Source of the DNA: an uncultured Bacteroidales bacterium
Lineage (GTDB): Bacteria; Bacteroidota; Bacteroidia; Bacteroidales; Paludibacteraceae
DNA: 38,027 nucleotides
Assembly: GCA_934716995.1 (NCBI GenBank)
Contig: CAKUYO010000021.1
Coordinates: 1 to 38,027 of the forward strand
Direction of reading: 5' to 3'
Below are positions 38,022 through 38,027 of the stretch, piece by piece. The notes under the pieces were generated by a model that saw only the letters and a program-made list of their open reading frames with translations, did no database searches and was not told the origin of the DNA. How positions within the stretch are numbered: position 1 is the stretch's first letter; every line of letters starts with the position of its first letter. Both the position numbers and the translations under genes were made by a program.

Positions 38022-38027
38022 CTCATT

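Overview
The window reads as chromosomal DNA of an anaerobic Bacteroidales bacterium, possibly a gut or rumen lineage outside Bacteroides itself. The evidence is a set of textbook Bacteroidetes promoters (TTTG, 19-20 nt, TAnnTTTG) in front of many genes, a class III ribonucleotide reductase, a PorT-like protein, a large CarboxypepD_reg/OMP beta-barrel receptor, an IS256 transposase of the variant zinc-binding type, and a long-N-terminus Rho. No tRNA, rRNA or CRISPR array was seen.

Layout. 1-1.8 kb (minus): end of a surface-polysaccharide locus (GT2 glycosyltransferase fragment and a Wzx-type flippase). 1.84-2.95 kb: a complete IS256-family element with 30-bp perfect inverted repeats, inserted in a dispersed repeat. 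3.4-7 kb (plus): dnaA, a one-domain YigZ/IMPACT protein, a PlsC-like acyltransferase, coaD. 6.96-7.55 kb: a GxxExxY (PD-(D/E)XK-like) gene framed by two inverted copies of a hairpin repeat. 7.6-13.8 kb (plus): CtpA-type S41 protease, then nrdD behind a long structured leader, a two-gene ThrE exporter, and nrdG. 13.8-26.5 kb (minus): recQ preceded by a beta-helix lipoprotein, a PorT-like barrel, a TonB-receptor-like barrel, aroQ, rho, and a LolA-like/MMPL exporter pair. 26.8-27.9 kb: panB, divergent from a D-2-hydroxyacid dehydrogenase. 27.9-33.4 kb (plus): that dehydrogenase, pepT, a GIY-YIG/T5orf172 protein, gcvT, a small lipoprotein, a patatin-like phospholipase. 33.5-37.8 kb: an AraC regulator divergent from cardiolipin synthase, then ettA on minus.

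Most genes are housekeeping. The unusual layer is repeats. Short tandem repeats with a period of exactly 7 nt occur at seven loci, and repeats with a period of 11 nt occur at seven loci in three sequence families. They sit at gene ends, supply or contain the stop codons of yigZ, plsC, nrdD, rho and the patatin gene, and lie inside the reading frames of recQ and aroQ, where a change of one unit would shift frame. Rho carries two copies of a GC-rich palindromic element within its disordered N-terminal region. Together with the GxxExxY cassette and the direct-repeat-flanked structured element in the nrdD leader, this suggests a genome colonised by several families of small repeats, some of them tolerated within essential genes. 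Function and mobility of these repeats are inference; their presence and periodicity are read directly from the sequence.
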